The position numbers and the translations under genes were made by a program. Under the pieces are notes generated by a model. That model was given only the letters and a program-made list of their open reading frames with translations. It was not told the DNA's origin and did not search any database. A stretch of DNA of 64,000 nt from NCBI GenBank assembly GCA_039683515.1, contig JBDKRG010000010.1, positions 124,001 through 188,000 on the forward strand, read 5' to 3'. Positions 18,109 through 27,708 of this stretch are shown in pieces. The DNA comes from JAJFUE01 sp039683515 (lineage in GTDB: Bacteria; Sumerlaeota; Sumerlaeia; MVZB01). Within the stretch, counting starts at the first letter, position 1. Every line of letters begins with the position of its first letter.

Positions 18109-18135
18109 TTGACAATATAAAGACATTTATATAGA
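18109..18135 (+). promoter_or_regulatory. Candidate promoter of the LVIVD surface protein
   Basis: TTGACA at 18109-18114 and TATAGA at 18130-18135 with a 15-base spacer, in an AT-rich patch. The spacer is short, so the exact -10 is uncertain (TATATAGATT offers other registers). The leader would be about 100 bases. Confidence 0.45.
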
Positions 18136-18244
18136 TTGGCCTAGCTTAGATTTTCGAAATATTGGTCATCACGTTCTCAAGACGTAACACACCGGGCGGG
18201 TTACTGATCGTCCCGTGATGTTAGTTTCACCAAAGGATGCCATC

Positions 18245-21200
18245 ATGTCCAGATCGCATGCTTTCGCTTCGTCGGTAGTCCTCGCATTCGTGTTGTGCGC
18301 CGCAACCGGGTGGTGCACGTCGCTGACAAACGTCGGGAGCGCGTCAACGTTGCAGACGGCCACGAAAGTCGTGGTCGATGGCAACTATGCATACGTTTCG
18401 CAATGGACCCAGAACGCGGGCGGCACCATCATCGATTACACGGGCGAGTTCCAGGTGTTCGACATCACGAACCCGGCGGCGCCGGCCGCGATCAGCCATA
18501 TCACGCTGCCCGACGCCGGGCGCGGCATTTTCAAGTCGGGCAACCTCGTGTTTATCGCGACGGCGTGGCGCGGCGTGACGATCATCGACGTTACGGACCC
18601 GGCATCGCCCACCCAGATCAAGGTGCTCGATACGCCCAATATCGCGCTGGACGTGTGGGTCGAGGGGACAACCCTGTGGGTGGCCGACGCGTCGACGGGC
18701 GTCATCGCCTACAACATCAGCACGCCGACGTCGCCGGTGACGCTCTCGACGTTCGACACGGTCTATCAGGCCAATGGCTTGTGGAAATCCGGCAATTATC
18801 TTTATGTTTGCGACCTGCAGCGGTTCTACATCCTGGACGTGAGCAATCCGGCCTCGCCGGTTCAGAAGGGGACGGTCAATTACAACGGAAGCGGCGACGA
18901 CTGGTTCCGGCATGTGACGGCCGATGGAACTTACGCCTATATCGCCTGCTTCGCCAACGGGTTCAAGGTGGTGGACGTCAGCAACCCGTTGTCGCCCGCG
19001 GTCGTGGGGAGCTACAACACCCCGGGGCAGGCCTGGCACGTGCACGCGAGCGGCAATTACCTGTTCGTCGCCGACCTGACCTCAGGCGTCGAAATCTACG
19101 ACGTGTCCACCCCCTCGGCGCCGGTCCTGAAGGCGACCTATGACACGCCGGGAAGCGCCTATGGGCTCGACGTGATCGCCCCCTACGTTTACGTGGCCGA
19201 CATGACGAGCGGATTCCGGATCCTGGAGTTCACGGACGAGCCCAACGTGCAGGTCACGCCCGCGTCGGTCGATTTCGGGACGGTTTACCTGGACGCGCCG
19301 ACCTCGGGCCGGACCGTGTCGATCAGAAACACCGGCTCGAGCGACCTGAATTTTGTGGGGCCGGGGGTGGAACTCGAAGGATCGAGCGAGTTCTTCATCA
19401 GCAATGACCCGGTCACGACCGGGTCGCTTGCGGCCGGGACGTCGCTGCCGGTGGTCGTGAGTTTCGACCCGGAGGAATGGGTCGGTAGCCGGACGGCGAC
19501 ACTCAAGGTTTACACGGACGATCCGGATACGACGACGGTCGAAGTCGCGCTGAGCGGGACGGGGACCGAGACGCCGCCCTTGTATGGGCTGGGCGGGGCC
19601 TCGACGCTGCAGACCGCGACCAAGGTCGTCGTGGACGGCGATTATGCCTACGTCTCGGAGTGGACGCAGAACGAGAGCGGCCAGATCATCGACTACACCG
19701 GCGAGTTCCAGATCTTCGACATCAGCAACCCCGCGACGCCGGTCGCGGTCAGCCACCTGACGCTGCCCGACGCCGGGCGCGGGATCTTCAAGTCGGGCAA
19801 CCTCGTCTATATCGGGACGGCGTGGATGGGCGTCACGATCATCGATGTCACGAACCCGGCTGCGCCGACGCAGGTGCATGTCCTGAACACGCCGAGCATT
19901 GCGCTGGATGTATGGGTCGAGGGGACGACATTGTGGGTGGCCGACGCCTACACGGGCGTGGTCGCCTATGACGTCAGCACGCCAACCGCACCCGTGGAGC
20001 TTTCACGATTCGACACGCCCTACCAGGCGGCCGGGGTGTGGAAGTCGGGCGACTACCTGTATGTCGCCGACCTGCAGCGCTTCTACATCCTGGACGTGAC
20101 CAACCCGGCGTCGCCGGTCCAGAAGGGGACGCTCGATTACAACGGCAACGCCAGCGACTGGTTCCGGCACGTGACCGTGGAGGGCAACTACGCGTACCTG
20201 GCCTGCACCGAGAGCGGCATCAGGGTGGTTGACGTCAGCAACCCGCTCGCGCCGGCCGTGGTCGGGACGTGCGACACGGACGGCACCGCCTACCACGTCC
20301 ACAAGAGCGCGAATTACCTGTACGTGGCCGACTACGCGGGCGGGGTCGACATGATCAACGTCGCCAACCCGGCGAGCCCGTTCCAGGTTGCAACCTATGA
20401 CACCACCGGCAATGCGTATGGGCTGGACGTCGTCGAGCCTTACATCTATGTGGCCGACATGACCGGCGGGTTCCTCGTCCTGACCCACATCGCGGCTCCG
20501 CACGTCGCCGTGTCGCCGCTGTCGGTGGACCTGGGCGCGGTGCGCGCCAGCGACGGCCCGACCTCCGGCCGCACGGTCACGATCACGAACGTCGGCGTCG
20601 CCGACCTGAGTTTCGTGGGCGCCGGGGTGGAGATCGAGGGGAGCAGCGAGTTCATCATCGACAATGACCCGGTCACGACTGGCACGCTCGCGCCGGACGC
20701 ATCGATCCCGGTCGTCGTGAAGTTCGACCCGGAGGGACTGCCCGGGGGGCGGGCCGCCACGCTCAAGATTTGCACGAACGACCCGGACACCAGCGTCGTT
20801 CAGGTCGCCCTGAGCGGCACGGTCCTGGAACCGCCGCCCATGCTGCCGAACGTGGAGGTGACGCCGCTGTCAGTCGACCTGGGTTCGGTCATGGTCGACG
20901 ACGGGCCGACCTCGGGCCGGACGGTGTTGATCAGGAATACGGGAGACGCCGACCTGAGTTTCGTGGGCGCCGGGGTGGAGATCGCGGGCGGCAGCGAGTT
21001 CTTCATCGCCAACAGCCCGAACACCTCGGCGCCGCTTGGCGTCGGCGAGACCCTGCCGGTCGTGGTGAATTTCGATCCGGATGGGGCGGCCGGGATCCGG
21101 TCCGCGACGCTGAATATTTACACGAACGACCCGGACACGACGACCGTGCAGGTGTCGCTGACGGGGACGGCGCTCGAGCCGTTGCCGATCTGGGCGCTCG

Positions 21201-22315
21201 GGAGCGCGGCGACGCTTCAGACCGCGATCAAGGTGATCGTCGACGGCAGTTACGCCTATGTCTCGCAGTGGAAGCAGGACTCGGGCGGCACGATCGTCGA
21301 CGGCACGGGCGAGCTTCAGATCTTTGACGTGTCCAACCCGGCCGCGCCGGTCTCGGTGGGCCACCTGACGATCTCGGACGCCGGCCGCGGCATCTGCAAG
21401 TCGGGCAGCTTGGTTTACATCGCGACGGCGTGGAAGGGCTTCACCATCGTCGATGTGAGCAACCCGGCGGCGCCCGCGCTCGTCAAGGTTCAGGACACGT
21501 CGGGGATCGCGCTGGACGTCTGGGTCGAAGGCACGACGCTGTGGGTGGCCGACGCAATGGGCGGGGTGAAGGCCTACAACGTCGGCACGCCGACGGCGCC
21601 GGTGTTGCTGTCGACGTATTACACCGCGAATCAGGCCAACGGTTTGTGCAAGACCGGCAACCTGATGTGCGTGACCGACCTGAACCGCTTCTACGTGCTG
21701 GACGTGACCAATCCGGCCTCGCCCGTGCTCAAGGACACGATCGACTACAACGGGAGCTACACGGACTGGTTCCGGCACGTGACGGTCGACGGCCATTACG
21801 CCTATACCGCGAACAACGCGACCGGGATCAAGGTGATCGACATCAGCAACCCGGCCAACATCAGCGTGGTCGCGACCTACGACACCGCCGGCGCCGCCTG
21901 GCACGTCGCCAAGAAAGGCGACTACCTTTACGTCGCCGACGGGGCCAACGGGGTGGACGTCATCGATGTCTCGACGCCGTCGAGCCCGGTCCACGCCGCG
22001 ACCCATGACACGCCGGGGTCGGCCATGGGGCTCGACGTGTCGGAACCGTGCATTTACGTGGCCGACATGACGGCCGGGCTCAGGATCCTGTGCACGATTT
22101 ACCCGGTGACGGTCCTGTATGTGAATTTCCCGTACCTGGGTGTCGAATACGGCTCGATCCAGTACCCGTTCAACACGCTGGAGGAAGGCGTCGCCAAGGT
22201 GATCGCCGGCGGCACGGTGCGGGTGACCGGCCAGACGTCCGCGCCGATCCGGATCACCAAGCCGATGCGGCTGGAGTCGTATGGCGGCTCGGCGAGAATC
22301 GGCGGGATCAACTAG
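18245..22315 (+). CDS. Secreted LVIVD-repeat protein with choice-of-anchor-D domains
   Basis: 1356 residues from ATG 18245 (AAAGGAT upstream; MSRSHAFASSVVLAFVLCAATGWC is the signal peptide). Three near-identical ~300-residue LVIVD modules (about 31-330, 448-749, 982-1285), each with the units VDGxYAYVS, FDxSNPAxPV, GIFKSGNLVYIxTAW and ALDVWVEGTTLWVAD, probably form beta propellers. Module 1 is followed by one Ig-like choice-of-anchor-D domain (about 332-444, P(T)SGRTVxIxNTG, DPDTTTVxVALSGT) and module 2 by two (about 752-977). The C-terminus (SIQYPFNTLEEGVAKVIAGGTVRV ... GGSARIGGI) resembles the first turns of a right-handed beta-helix and then stops. LVIVD proteins are surface-exposed with unknown ligands. 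The high identity of modules points to recent internal duplication. Confidence 0.92.
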   Translation: MSRSHAFASSVVLAFVLCAATGWCTSLTNVGSASTLQTATKVVVDGNYAYVSQWTQNAGGTIIDYTGEFQVFDITNPAAPAAISHITLPDAGRGIFKSGNLVFIATAWRGVTIIDVTDPASPTQIKVLDTPNIALDVWVEGTTLWVADASTGVIAYNISTPTSPVTLSTFDTVYQANGLWKSGNYLYVCDLQRFYILDVSNPASPVQKGTVNYNGSGDDWFRHVTADGTYAYIACFANGFKVVDVSNPLSPAVVGSYNTPGQAWHVHASGNYLFVADLTSGVEIYDVSTPSAPVLKATYDTPGSAYGLDVIAPYVYVADMTSGFRILEFTDEPNVQVTPASVDFGTVYLDAPTSGRTVSIRNTGSSDLNFVGPGVELEGSSEFFISNDPVTTGSLAAGTSLPVVVSFDPEEWVGSRTATLKVYTDDPDTTTVEVALSGTGTETPPLYGLGGASTLQTATKVVVDGDYAYVSEWTQNESGQIIDYTGEFQIFDISNPATPVAVSHLTLPDAGRGIFKSGNLVYIGTAWMGVTIIDVTNPAAPTQVHVLNTPSIALDVWVEGTTLWVADAYTGVVAYDVSTPTAPVELSRFDTPYQAAGVWKSGDYLYVADLQRFYILDVTNPASPVQKGTLDYNGNASDWFRHVTVEGNYAYLACTESGIRVVDVSNPLAPAVVGTCDTDGTAYHVHKSANYLYVADYAGGVDMINVANPASPFQVATYDTTGNAYGLDVVEPYIYVADMTGGFLVLTHIAAPHVAVSPLSVDLGAVRASDGPTSGRTVTITNVGVADLSFVGAGVEIEGSSEFIIDNDPVTTGTLAPDASIPVVVKFDPEGLPGGRAATLKICTNDPDTSVVQVALSGTVLEPPPMLPNVEVTPLSVDLGSVMVDDGPTSGRTVLIRNTGDADLSFVGAGVEIAGGSEFFIANSPNTSAPLGVGETLPVVVNFDPDGAAGIRSATLNIYTNDPDTTTVQVSLTGTALEPLPIWALGSAATLQTAIKVIVDGSYAYVSQWKQDSGGTIVDGTGELQIFDVSNPAAPVSVGHLTISDAGRGICKSGSLVYIATAWKGFTIVDVSNPAAPALVKVQDTSGIALDVWVEGTTLWVADAMGGVKAYNVGTPTAPVLLSTYYTANQANGLCKTGNLMCVTDLNRFYVLDVTNPASPVLKDTIDYNGSYTDWFRHVTVDGHYAYTANNATGIKVIDISNPANISVVATYDTAGAAWHVAKKGDYLYVADGANGVDVIDVSTPSSPVHAATHDTPGSAMGLDVSEPCIYVADMTAGLRILCTIYPVTVLYVNFPYLGVEYGSIQYPFNTLEEGVAKVIAGGTVRVTGQTSAPIRITKPMRLESYGGSARIGGIN

Positions 22316-22354
22316 CCGGCAACGCCCCCGAGATCAAGCCGAGTACCTAAAAGG

Positions 22355-22396
22355 GTGCGCCGGATCGGATGAAAACCGGTCCGGCGCACGTTTTTT
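22355..22396 (+). terminator. Intrinsic terminator after the LVIVD gene
   Basis: A 14-bp stem (GTGCGCCGGATCGG with CCGGTCCGGCGCAC, one G-U) around the loop ATGAAAA, followed by G and TTTTTT. It lies 40 bases after the stop. Confidence 0.93.
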
Positions 22397-22545
22397 ATTA
22401 CACCCGTGTGTGCCAGAAATGGAAACACGAGGGGTGTAAATATTACTAATGTTTCCCTGTCAACGGGCCGTTAAACAATACGTATGGGAGCCAAAGGCTC
22501 AAATTGCGTGGTCAGACGCGCCATGGACGGGAGCTGAACTGATCA

Positions 22546-24318
22546 ATGCCGACCGCAATGGAAAAACGACTCGGTGAGCTGCTCATCGAGGAAAATGTCG
22601 TGTCGCAAGGCGACATCGATATTGCCCTGCGCAGGCAGAAGGAAACCGGCCTCAGCCTGGGACGGATCCTCATTGACATGGGCAAGGCCTCGGAATGGGA
22701 AGTGGCCGCGACGCTCGGCAAGCAGCTCAACGTCCCGTTCATCACGCTGTCGCACTACGAAATCGACAAGGAGGTCCTCGAGTCCATCCCCGAGGAACTC
22801 GTCCACAAATACAAGATCGTCCCGGTCGACAAGACCGGCGACGCCCTCACGATCGCGCTGGCCGACCCCTCCAACATCTACCTGCTCGACGAACTCAAGC
22901 TCCTGACGCGCTGCCAGATCATCCCCGTCATCAGTTTCGAGTCCGACATCAAGGAAGCGATCCAGAAGTATTACCCCAACCAGCGCGGCGGGAACTTCGA
23001 AGAGGCGCTCAAGGACATCAGCGACCAGAGCGTCGAGGTCGTCGACCAGAACCTGATGGCCGGCGCCGACGAGATCGACACGGCCGAGGACGACCTGTCG
23101 CTGCAGGCCGACGACGCGCCGGTCGTGCAGCTGGTCAACCTGATGATCAGCGAAGCCCTCAAGATGAGGGCGAGCGATATTCACATCGAGCCCTACGAGA
23201 AATCGCTGCGGCTGCGCTACCGGATCGACGGCGTGCTGCACGAGATGTCGCCGCCGCCCAAGAAATTCCAGAACGCGATCATTTCGCGCATCAAGATCCT
23301 GGCCGACCTGGACATCGCCGAGAAGCGTCTGCCGCAGGACGGCCGGTTCAAGGTCCGCGCCCACAACCGCTCGGTCGACTTCCGCGTCAGCTCGTGCCCG
23401 ACGAGCTTCGGCGAGAAGGTCGTGATCCGTATTTTGGACCAGGGCAACCTGCAGGTGCGGCTGACGGATTTGGGCTTCGAGCCGACGATCATGAAGAAGT
23501 TCGAGGCCGAAATCCACAAGCCGTGGGGGATGGTGCTCGTCACCGGCCCGACCGGTTCAGGTAAATCGACGACGCTGTACTCGGCGCTGTCGACGATCAA
23601 CGACCCGTCCAAGAACATCATGACGATCGAAGACCCGGTCGAGTACCAGTTGTTGGGCATCAACCAGGTGCAGGCGCGCCAGGAGATCGGGCTGACGTTC
23701 GCGGCCGGCCTGAGGAGCTTCCTGCGCCAGGACCCCGACATCATCATGGTCGGCGAGATTCGCGACCTCGAGACGGCCGAGATCGGCATCAAGGCGGCCC
23801 TTACCGGCCACCTGGTGCTGTCGACCCTGCACACCAACGATGCGCCGAGTTCGATCTCGCGACTCACGAACATGGGCGTCGAGCCGTTCCTCGTGACCGC
23901 TTCGCTCAACATGCTCGTGGCGCAGCGGCTCGTGCGCAAGATCTGCTCCGAATGCAAGGTGGAGATCCAGCCGCCGGCCGACCTGCTGCACACGGTCGGG
24001 ATCGACCCGGAGCCGGGCCAGGTCTTCTACGAGGGGCCGGGGTGCGCCAACTGCACCGGCACCGGCTTCCGCGGCCGAATCGCGCTCTACGAGGTCCTGG
24101 TCATGACCGACACCCTCCGCGATGCGGTCATTTCCGGCGCCCCCACGAACCGGATCAAGCAGCTCGCCATCAGCCAGGGGATGCAGACCCTGCGCATGGC
24201 GGGGCGCAACAAGATCCTCGAGGGGCGGACCACGATCGGAGAAGTCCTGTCGGCCACGGTTGAGGACACCCTTTATGAAACTCCGCCGCCGGTCGATCAG
24301 AAACCAGTGGCCGAGTAA
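22546..24318 (+). CDS. pilB: Type IV pilus / type II secretion assembly ATPase, PilB type
   Basis: 590 residues. The N-terminal MshEN domain (RLGELLIEENVVSQGDIDIAL) is followed by a second N-domain, then the RecA-like motor: RYRIDGVLHEMSPP, Walker A GPTGSGKS at 334-341, Asp box TIEDPVEY, Walker B FLRQDPDIIMVGEIRD, His box LSTLHTNDAPSS. The tetracysteine zinc site (CSEC ... CANC) is intact. It energises pilin or pseudopilin extraction from the inner membrane. ATG 22546 has GGGAG twelve bases upstream; ATG 22558 is an alternative. It sits 22 bases before the pilC-type gene. The neighbouring gspE paralogue at 40664 is separate, so this pair probably serves a type IV pilus, although no pilin is in view. 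Confidence 0.93.
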   Translation: MPTAMEKRLGELLIEENVVSQGDIDIALRRQKETGLSLGRILIDMGKASEWEVAATLGKQLNVPFITLSHYEIDKEVLESIPEELVHKYKIVPVDKTGDALTIALADPSNIYLLDELKLLTRCQIIPVISFESDIKEAIQKYYPNQRGGNFEEALKDISDQSVEVVDQNLMAGADEIDTAEDDLSLQADDAPVVQLVNLMISEALKMRASDIHIEPYEKSLRLRYRIDGVLHEMSPPPKKFQNAIISRIKILADLDIAEKRLPQDGRFKVRAHNRSVDFRVSSCPTSFGEKVVIRILDQGNLQVRLTDLGFEPTIMKKFEAEIHKPWGMVLVTGPTGSGKSTTLYSALSTINDPSKNIMTIEDPVEYQLLGINQVQARQEIGLTFAAGLRSFLRQDPDIIMVGEIRDLETAEIGIKAALTGHLVLSTLHTNDAPSSISRLTNMGVEPFLVTASLNMLVAQRLVRKICSECKVEIQPPADLLHTVGIDPEPGQVFYEGPGCANCTGTGFRGRIALYEVLVMTDTLRDAVISGAPTNRIKQLAISQGMQTLRMAGRNKILEGRTTIGEVLSATVEDTLYETPPPVDQKPVAE

Positions 24319-24340
24319 CGACTGACGAGGGACACACGAT

Positions 24341-25567
24341 ATGCCAACCTTTTCCTACGTCGCGCGCAACGCGCAGGGCAAGATCATCAAGGGCCAGACC
24401 GAGGCGATGAACCAGAACATGGTGGCGCGATCGCTGCGCGACCAGGGGCTCATCCCGACGCTGATCGAGGCCGGCGGCGTGCTTGCCAAGGCCTCGTCGA
24501 AGGACGCCGCCGGCAAGCGCGGCCGGATCAAGCTGGAAGACCTCGTCATCATGACTCGGCAGTTCGCGACGATGATCCGCGCCGGCCTGCCGCTGATCGA
24601 GGTCCTCAACATCCTGGCCGACCAGTCGGAAAAGCGGCTCATGAAGGACGTCATGAAGCAGATCGAGAAGGACGTCGGCGGCGGCGCGAGCCTCTACGAA
24701 GCCATGTCGAAGCACAAGAAGGTGTTCTCGACCTTCTACCTGTCGATGATCATGGCGGGCGAGGCGGCCGGTATGCTCGACAGCATCCTGGACCAGGTCG
24801 CCACCTACCTCGAAAAAGTCGCCCAGATCCAGCGCAAGATCAAGTCGGCGATCATGTACCCGGCGGTGGTGTCCGCCGTCGCCATCATCATCACCGTGTT
24901 CCTGATGGTCAAGGTCGTGCCGGTGTTCGCCTCGATCTTCAACGACCTCGAGGGCAACCTGCCGCTGCCGACGCAGATCGTCATTTTCATTTCGAATTTC
25001 CTGCAGAACAACCTGATCCTCGCCACGGCGATCGTGGCGGGGAGCGGCCTGGGAATCTGGCAGATGGCCCGTTCCGAAAAGGGGCGGCGCGCGCTCGACA
25101 AGTTCCAGCTGAAGATGCCGATCTTCGGGCCGCTGTTCCTCAAGGTCGCCGTGGCCCGCTTCACCCGCACGCTGGGGACTCTGATCCGCTCGGGCGTGAA
25201 CATCCTGGGCGCCCTCGAGATCTGCGCCAAGACCGCGGGCAACACGGTGGTCGAGGACGCGGTCATCAAGACGCGGTCGGCGATCCAGAGCGGCGAGTCG
25301 ATCGCCACGCCGCTGCGCGAGAGCAACGTGTTCCCGCCGATGGTCGTCCGCATGATCGACGTCGGCGAGCGCACCGGCGCCCTCGAATCGATGCTGAGCA
25401 AGATCGCCGACTTCTACGAGGACCAGGTCGACGCCGCCGTGTCGGGCCTGACGTCGATGATCGAGCCGCTGCTGATGGTCTTCCTGGGCCTCGTGATCGG
25501 CACGATCGTCATTGCCATGTTCATGCCGATGTTCAAGATGTTCGAACTGGTCGGCGGCAAGAAATAA
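24341..25567 (+). CDS. pilC: Inner-membrane platform protein, PilC/GspF family
   Basis: 408 residues, the normal length. Two T2SSF cytoplasmic domains (about 70-190 and 273-395) each precede transmembrane helices. Family motifs: MPTFSYVARNAQGKIIKGQ at the start, MTRQFATMIRAGLPLIE, KVFSTFYLSMIMAGEAAGML, and in the second half RFTRTLGTLIRSGVNILGALE, FPPMVVRMIDVGERTGALE and the closing hydrophobic helix before MFKMFELVGGKK. PilC forms the platform that couples the PilB motor to pilin assembly. GAGGGA precedes the ATG. It follows pilB after 22 bases; convergent with ispD across a palindromic repeat. Confidence 0.95.
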   Translation: MPTFSYVARNAQGKIIKGQTEAMNQNMVARSLRDQGLIPTLIEAGGVLAKASSKDAAGKRGRIKLEDLVIMTRQFATMIRAGLPLIEVLNILADQSEKRLMKDVMKQIEKDVGGGASLYEAMSKHKKVFSTFYLSMIMAGEAAGMLDSILDQVATYLEKVAQIQRKIKSAIMYPAVVSAVAIIITVFLMVKVVPVFASIFNDLEGNLPLPTQIVIFISNFLQNNLILATAIVAGSGLGIWQMARSEKGRRALDKFQLKMPIFGPLFLKVAVARFTRTLGTLIRSGVNILGALEICAKTAGNTVVEDAVIKTRSAIQSGESIATPLRESNVFPPMVVRMIDVGERTGALESMLSKIADFYEDQVDAAVSGLTSMIEPLLMVFLGLVIGTIVIAMFMPMFKMFELVGGKK

Positions 25568-25575
25568 CCGCTTCG

Positions 25576-25650
25576 AATGGGTCGCATGGGTCCGATGGGG
25601 TTTCTGAGTCCCATGGGACCCATGGGGCCTATAGGACCCACAGACCTCGC
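25576..25650. repeat. Inverted short-tandem-repeat palindrome, ATGGGTCC type
   Basis: Left units of about nine bases (GGGTCGCAT GGGTCCGAT GGGG) face inverse units on the right (CCCATGGGACCCATGGGGCC, TATAGGACCC). It fills the gap between the convergent pilC and ispD genes and may terminate both. Confidence 0.8.
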
Positions 25651-25654
25651 CCAC

Positions 25655-26359
25655 TTATGACTTCTTAAGAATACTTTCCGCTCTGAGCAGATCCTCGGCG
25701 ACGGTGATCTTGAAGTTCTGCGCCGTGCTTTCGACGAGGGCGACCTGGACGCCCCATGTTTCAAGGAGGGCGGCTTCGTCGGTCACGTCGACCGCGGGAT
25801 CGTTGAATTCCTCGATGGCGCGGGCGACCAGGTCCGCGCGGATCGCCTGCGGGGTCTGTGCCAGCCAGATCGTGCCGCGGTCGATCGTCTCGACGACGAC
25901 TTGCTCCTTGCCGCTGCGCTTGACCGTGTCGGTCGCCCGCGCGGCGAGCAGGCCGCCGCCGCGCTCGGCCGCCGCGCGCGCCAGCTCGGCGATGGCCCAT
26001 GGGCTCGGGAACGGCCGCGCCGCGTCGTGGACGAGCGCCACGTCGTAGGGCGCATCGAGCGCGGCCAGGCCGTTGGCGACGCTTTCCTGGCGGCGCGCGC
26101 CGCCGGCGACGACCTTGATCGCATGGTTCAGGCCGCCCAGCCAGCGGCGGTGCTCGTCGGGCAGGCCGCCGTCGCGGGGGACGACCAGGGCGATGTCGGT
26201 GACGAAATCGAGGCCGTCAAACAGCTCGAGGCTGTGCGCGAAGACCGGGCGGCCGCCGAGGACGAGGAATTGCTTGGGGGTGGCGTTGCCCAAGCGCACG
26301 CCTTTGCCGGCGGCGACGATCGCCACGGCGCATCGGGGTATGGCAGGGTGCGGGCTCAA
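25655..26359 (-). CDS. ispD: 2-C-methyl-D-erythritol 4-phosphate cytidylyltransferase
   Basis: 234 residues, family length. Converts MEP and CTP to CDP-methylerythritol in the cytoplasmic MEP isoprenoid pathway. Seen: the nucleotide-binding loop VAAGKGVRLGNATPKQFL, GGARRQESVANGL, VHDAARPF (metal/CTP site), AQTPQAIR, VTDEAALLE and QNFKITVAEDL. The start is TTG 26359, overlapping the stop of the upstream 412-residue gene (TTGA), so translation is coupled. A later GTG would cut into the conserved first strand. No ispF is fused or adjacent. Confidence 0.95.
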   Translation of the reverse strand: MSPHPAIPRCAVAIVAAGKGVRLGNATPKQFLVLGGRPVFAHSLELFDGLDFVTDIALVVPRDGGLPDEHRRWLGGLNHAIKVVAGGARRQESVANGLAALDAPYDVALVHDAARPFPSPWAIAELARAAAERGGGLLAARATDTVKRSGKEQVVVETIDRGTIWLAQTPQAIRADLVARAIEEFNDPAVDVTDEAALLETWGVQVALVESTAQNFKITVAEDLLRAESILKKS

Positions 26360-27549
26360 CGGCGGGCGAAACTCCCCAGAAGGTCCAGCGTGTCCAGTCG
26401 TGCCAGACCATAGTGGGAAAAAACGAAACGGTCAATGCCGAAAGATTCGCACGCCTCGATCATCTCGGCCAGGGGGCGCTCGTGATCGCCGCCGAGGTCG
26501 CGCAGCTTGATGTCGGCGACCAGATCACGGTCGAGTTCCAGGATCTCGGCGTAGCGTTCGATGCAGGCGCGCGTGGCGTTGATGGCGCAACTCGTGGGGA
26601 CGGTCGCGCGCCGGACGCGCTGGCGCAACGCGCGCAGCTCGACCCCCCAGCGCCAGATCTCGTCGGGCTGTTCGCTCAGCATCGGCTGCAGGATCGCCGG
26701 GCTCCCCGCCACCGCCTCGTTGAGCTCGTCGACGAGGGTGGTGATCGTCTCGGTGCGCGACTCGGCAAAGCGCGAGATGAGGCTGTAGGGATCGGCGATC
26801 TCGTCGCCGATGCGCCGGTCGCTGAGCGCGCCGGCGAGCCCTTGGCGGATCATCCGCTCGACGTGGTATTTGAGGTCGCCCATCTCGATGTTGGCTTCCT
26901 CGGCCTGGTGGCGGCAATGCGGGCAGAAGCACAGGCTCAGGAGGTAGCCCAGGTTCGGGCCGATCGGGATGCCGACCCAGCGCGCGCCCGTGTAGGAGAA
27001 ATGCGGGACGTAGGCGAAATCCTCGAGCTCGATGATGTCGACGCCGACCCGGTGCGCGAGGTCCTCGACGAGGGCCGAGGCGTAGGTGCGCACGTCGGGG
27101 TTGGCCGGGCAGAGCGCGCCTTCGAGCCGGTCGCCGAGGGCGTTGACGCCGCTGGCATGCGGGTAGGCGGTCGAGAGGGTCAGGTTGTTCAGCAGGACGA
27201 CCCAGGCCGTCAGCGCCATGTTGCGCTCGTGAACGGCCTCGCGGACGCGGGCGACGAACGCGCCGCTGCCGTACTCGGGGTGGACGCGCGGCCGGAGCGA
27301 TTCGTAGCAGCTCAGCAGGGGCTGGAAGTAGACGGCGCCGTCGGGGGCGTGCACCATGCCGTGGCGGCGGTTGTGCGGGCAATAGAACCGGCCGCCGTGG
27401 AACGCCAGGGCGAGGTGGATGCCGTCGATTCCGAGTTGAGTAAGCCGGTCCAGAACTTCATGGATGCCTTCGTCGGCAAGGTCCCAGACAAAAGCGCGGA
27501 TGGCGCGCGCCGGCGCGGCCTGCGAATGATTTGGATTCCCGTTGGCCAT
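26356..27549 (-). CDS. TIM-barrel-like protein, glycoside-hydrolase-like, function unknown
   Basis: 397 residues from ATG 27549 (GGGGA upstream); ATG 27594 would add 15. The protein begins FVWDLADEGIHEVLDRLTQLGIDGIHLAL, a strand-helix opening common in barrel hydrolases. It continues with HNRRHGMVHAPDGAVYFQP, CPANPDVRTYASALVEDLA and DIIELEDFAYVPHFSYTG, where acidic residues end a strand as in glycosidase catalytic sites. A CFCPHCR motif (about 231-237) may bind zinc. No signal peptide, so a cytoplasmic product. It resembles hypothetical glycosyl-hydrolase-like families found in environmental genomes, but substrate and reaction are unknown. Coupled to ispD by a four-base overlap, which is the only clue to its regulation. 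Confidence 0.72.
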   Translation of the reverse strand: MANGNPNHSQAAPARAIRAFVWDLADEGIHEVLDRLTQLGIDGIHLALAFHGGRFYCPHNRRHGMVHAPDGAVYFQPLLSCYESLRPRVHPEYGSGAFVARVREAVHERNMALTAWVVLLNNLTLSTAYPHASGVNALGDRLEGALCPANPDVRTYASALVEDLAHRVGVDIIELEDFAYVPHFSYTGARWVGIPIGPNLGYLLSLCFCPHCRHQAEEANIEMGDLKYHVERMIRQGLAGALSDRRIGDEIADPYSLISRFAESRTETITTLVDELNEAVAGSPAILQPMLSEQPDEIWRWGVELRALRQRVRRATVPTSCAINATRACIERYAEILELDRDLVADIKLRDLGGDHERPLAEMIEACESFGIDRFVFSHYGLARLDTLDLLGSFARR

Positions 27550-27708
27550 GGAAAAAATCCCCGGCTCGCTGAATTCCCGAGCCAAACCATCCATCTATAT
27601 TGTCATTCCAGCGGGTTTAAATGTTAAGGAAAAACGCAGCCGGCGGACGCCGAAAGGCCCCGGCGGGCCGCGGACAATGGAACGAATAAGTCAAATTATA
27701 ATTGGGTA

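Noticed and set aside
22397..22545. c-di-GMP or other riboswitch before pilB
   Set aside because: No GEMM core motif or convincing conserved fold is visible; only a small GGAGCC/GGCTC stem was found.
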